DNA from: Bidens hawaiensis
Taxonomy: Eukaryota; Streptophyta; Magnoliopsida; Asterales; Asteraceae
Reading direction: 5' to 3'
DNA: 64,000 nt
NCBI GenBank assembly: GCA_021521415.1
Contig: JAIQDT010000106.1
Location: 3,151,001-3,215,000, forward strand
The notes under the pieces are model-generated. The model was not told the DNA's origin. It ran no database searches and saw only the letters and a program-made list of their open reading frames with translations. Made by a program: the position numbers and the translations under genes. Positions 60,807 to 64,000 of the stretch are shown piece by piece (position 1 is the first letter of the stretch; each line of letters starts with the position of its first letter).

Positions 60807-63440
60807 TCTGCCAGGATGATAAATACTTAAAAGGAATGATGTGCTGGTAAATTAAAAGCCTGCAATCAAGATTTTGAACAACAAATATTAGTGATCTTTA
60901 AATATTGACAAACCTTCTGCAACATAACACCGTTACTCCAAATTAACTGAAAATATTGCCAAGAACTTTTCTCAAACACAAATACTGTCAAGTTAACAGT
61001 TTTTTTTTTGTTTTGCACTTATATTTACGCAATTCTCAATTCATTCTTCAAAAGCAGCATTTTTTTGGCAATTTTGCCTTATGAATGAGAACCACAAAGT
61101 AACTGTAACATTTAACAAATCAAATACAATAATCTGAATTAAAATATAACATCAAAGTTTACAAACTTCCCCACCCTAACCAAATACCGAGAAATAAATG
61201 ATAAAAAAAACTGCATTCTGTAACTCTAAGTGTCGGTAGCCTGCTAACCATGTAACTTCAAATATTCATTTTGACAACCGAGAAAACCGATAACACTTCA
61301 TAAATAAAAGCAAACTGATTCTATAAGATGCAAAACCCTAGACATACACCACCACCATGTTTTCAACTCTATAAAGACGAATCTCTTCATGCACAAATTA
61401 AAATAAACTGATTATTTTTATATGATTAACTGTAGCAACTAGATAAATAGAATCATTCAATAACCCTAACAGTTTTATATCTAGATTATTTATAGCAGAT
61501 AATCAAACAGATAATAGCATAACATAACACCAAAATCATTCACGAATCTGTGCATCATAACCCTAAACCAAAATTTAAAAAGAAATTTTTTTTCTTCAGG
61601 TATTAACATAAGAATCAAAAACTAGCATCAACCAAAGTTTACAAACTTCAGAAAAAAAAAACAAACTTATTCATCAAGATGCAAAACCCTAGGCATACAC
61701 CACTAGCACATTTTCAACTCTATAAAGATGGACTTCTGGGTGCATAAATTAAAACAAATTTTGATTATTTTCATAAAATTAACTGTAGCAACTAGATAAA
61801 TAATATCATTCAACAACCTTGCAAAACAGCAAAATCCTAACACTTAACCCGTGTATCTGGATTAATTATAACAACTAATCAAACAAATATTATCACAACA
61901 ATAACACCAAAACCCTTCACAATCTGTTCAAAACGCTTGACCAATATTTCTTTAAAAAAAACAATTTTTTTCATCAAATATTTAAAAAAAAAAAAAACTA
62001 TTCAAGCTGATTAATTTAAGCAATAATCAAACACCCATTAAATCACTCCAATTAACCCCAAAACCAACCAACCAATTTCATCAATTTTGCAAAGCGCAAA
62101 CACTTTATAACAGCTACCCAAACAAATATTATCTCAACAATAAAACCAAAATCATTCACAGTCTGTTCAAAACCCTAGACCAACTTTTTATCAAAAAAAA
62201 CATTTTTTCTTCAAATTTTTTAAAAAAATCTATTCAAGCTAATTACTTTAAGCAATAATCAAACACCCACTAAATTACGCCAACAATTTCATCAATTTTG
62301 CAAAACCCTAACACTTTATAACAGCTACTCAAGCAAATATTATCTCAGCAAAAACACCAAAATCATTCACAATCTGTTCAAAACCCTAGACCAACTTTTT
62401 ATTAAAAAAAACATTTTTTTCTTCAAATATTTAAAAAAACTCTATTCAAGCTAATTACTTTAAGCAATAATCAAACATACACTAAATTACTCCAACAATG
62501 TCATCAATTTTGCAAAACCCTAACACTTTATAACAGCTACTCAAACAAACATATATTATCTCAACAGTAACATCAAAATCATTCACAATCTGTTCAAAAC
62601 CCTAGACCAACTTTTTATTTAAAAAAAACATTTTTTTCTTCAAATATTTTTAAAAAAATCTATTCAAGCTAACTACTTTGAGCAAAATAATCAAACACTC
62701 ACTGAATTACTCCAACAATTTCATCAATTTTGCAAAACCCCAACACTTTATAACAGCTACTCAAACAAATATTATCTCAACAATAACACCAAAATCATTC
62801 ACAATCTGTTCAAAACACTAGACCAACTTTTTATTAAAGAAAACATTTTTTCTTCAAATATTTAAAAAAATCTATTCAAGCTAACTACTTTAAGCAATAA
62901 ACAAAAACCCATTAAAATTACACCAATTAACCCCAAAATCAACCAAAAAATTCATCATTTTTACCAAACCCTAGACAACTTTTTCTTGTTAAAAAAAAAT
63001 TTTTTTCTTCAAATATTTAAAAAAAATCTATTTAAGCTAACTACTTTAAGCAATATAAACAAACACCCACTAAATTACACCAATTAGCCCCAAAATCAAC
63101 CTAAAAATTCATCATTTTTGCAAAACCCTAGACCAATTTTTTTTATTTTTTTTTTGTTAAAGAAAAAACTATTTTTTCATCAAATATTAAAAAAAATCAA
63201 TCAAAGCTAATTACTTTAACCAATAAACAAAAACCCACTAAAATTACCCCAATTACCCACAAACCCAACAACCCAATTTCACCAATTTCGCAAAAACCCT
63301 AACCAGAACCCGGTAACCCATCACCAAATTACAAATTAGGGCTTAATTATTCCACCAATTAACTACCAAAAACTTGGGTTACATCTCATATTCTCACACA
63401 TTTGTAAAACTGAAACGATTCAACAGTTTGGTGTATGTAC
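60807..63440 (-). other. Leader intron of the SKP1-like gene
   Basis: A donor-like ACTCAG|GTACAT at 63441/63440 on the minus strand suggests that a leader exon (about 63441-63600) is spliced across this region to near the start codon at 60806. It is AT-rich, T-poor on the plus strand and dominated by tandem repeats described separately. No coding frame is seen. Confidence 0.5.
61326..63240. repeat. Tandem arrays in the SKP1-like leader intron
   Basis: From about 61900 to 63000, units of about 212-220 bp recur. Each has CAATCTGTTCAAAACCCTAG, a T-run after TTTTTATT, TCTTCAAATATTT, TTCAAGCTAATTACTTTAAG and CACTTTATAACAGCTACTCA. The last landmark is at about 62102, 62312, 62524 and 62744. Shortened units continue to 63240. 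A separate pair with a 350-bp period starts ATGCAAAACCCTAG at about 61328 and 61679. Confidence 0.85.
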
Positions 63441-63771
63441 CTGAGTGTATAAGATCTAGTGGGTTTGATTTCAAGAATTAGGGCTTTGAAAATTGACGGG
63501 TGTTAGATGAATCAATTAACGGATAAGAAGACGATAGATGTGTGAATTTGTGTGTGTGTTTGTTTTCGCTCTGTGGTGAGACTCAACCTGTGTGTGTATG
63601 TGATTGATTGATTATTATTCATAGGGATAGAAATGTGAGGGGTGTGTTTGTGTGAAATGGTTAAGTTTGGGGTATACATTGTAAGTTTGGTGGTTCTTTG
63701 GAATTTTGGTTTTATCCCCCTTTCACATTTTAATAATGTCATTTTTTACCTTTTTGTTGTAACTTTTTGTT

Positions 63772-64000
63772 ATCGACTCGACAAGGCGGGTTCGAGCTCA
63801 GGCTTGAATGAGACTGTTTGGCTAGGCTCGGGCTCGAGCTTGAAGTTAAGAAAACCTAAGATCGAGCCATTACCCGAGCCGAGCTTCGGTCGAGCTTATC
63901 TCGGTTACAAAAATGAGTCAGCTCGGCTCCGGTTATTTCAAATCAAGTTTTTTTATACGAGTCTCAAGCTTTTTGAACAACCCTGTCGACTCGATATGTA
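63772..64000. mobile_element. Word-rich GAGCTCGAG element, cut by the window edge
   Basis: Reiterated GGCTCGAGCTTG, CGAGCCGAGC and GCTCGGCTC words start at about 63776 and continue to the last base. This matches the interior of the element at 26069-26531. The far end lies outside the window. The stretch 63441-63771 just before it holds the putative leader exon and promoter of the SKP1-like gene. Confidence 0.55.

Noticed and set aside
61326..63240. CRISPR-like array because of regular repeats
   Set aside because: Units are over 200 bp, diverged and without unique spacers; it is a plant intronic tandem array.

Overview
This is a plant nuclear genome window. It is AT-rich, with spliced genes, GT-AG introns and many small transposons. 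Gene content and repeat style suggest a eudicot. RTE-type retroelements with GATGAT tails and LTR-like text ending in GGGTGTGACA make the sunflower family (Asteraceae) my best guess, but the sequence does not prove it. Exons were joined by eye from open frames, splice signals and remembered family sequences; a boundary may be off by a base or two.

Layout. 0.3-4.4 kb: a class-3 lipase gene on the plus strand, with a repeat-filled leader and an in-frame stop that cuts off a conserved tail. 4.9-7.9 kb (minus): a BAM7-type beta-amylase with a BZR1 DNA-binding domain. 9.7-15 kb: a 1.76-kb Helitron and two decayed lipid-transfer-protein genes. 15.6-17.8 kb (minus): a damaged BAM2-like beta-amylase. 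17.9-19.1 kb (minus): a four-exon gene for an unrecognised basic protein of 124 residues, whose last exon could splice into the damaged amylase. 19.2-23.6 kb: LTR-like sequence, a fossil of plastid 16S rRNA and word-rich repeats. 23.9-24.6 kb: a small RRM protein. 25.7-31.2 kb (minus): an apparently intact, plastid-targeted BAM2-type beta-amylase. 34.8-36.3 kb (minus): a 2-oxoglutarate/Fe(II) dioxygenase. 36.4-46 kb: gene-poor, with MITEs, a Copia fragment and a 5'-truncated RTE LINE. 46.1-50.3 kb (minus): a TRM-like/DUF4378 protein. 52-56 kb: gene-poor, with a 618-bp MULE-type foldback. 56.3-60.8 kb (minus): a SKP1-like protein (ASK20/21 type) with two hAT MITEs in its introns and a 2.6-kb leader intron carrying a tandem array.

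The most coherent story is the beta-amylase cluster: three same-strand copies within 27 kb. One keeps only the DNA-binding architecture and has lost the catalytic base glutamate. One keeps only the plastid enzyme architecture with the key residues intact. One is decaying. This fits a BAM2/BAM7 ancestor that split its nuclear and plastid roles between tandem copies. The other striking pattern is a set of short elements with TAGRGGTG...CACCYCTA-like ends and 8-bp target duplications, whose interiors are built from reiterated GC-rich words different in each copy.
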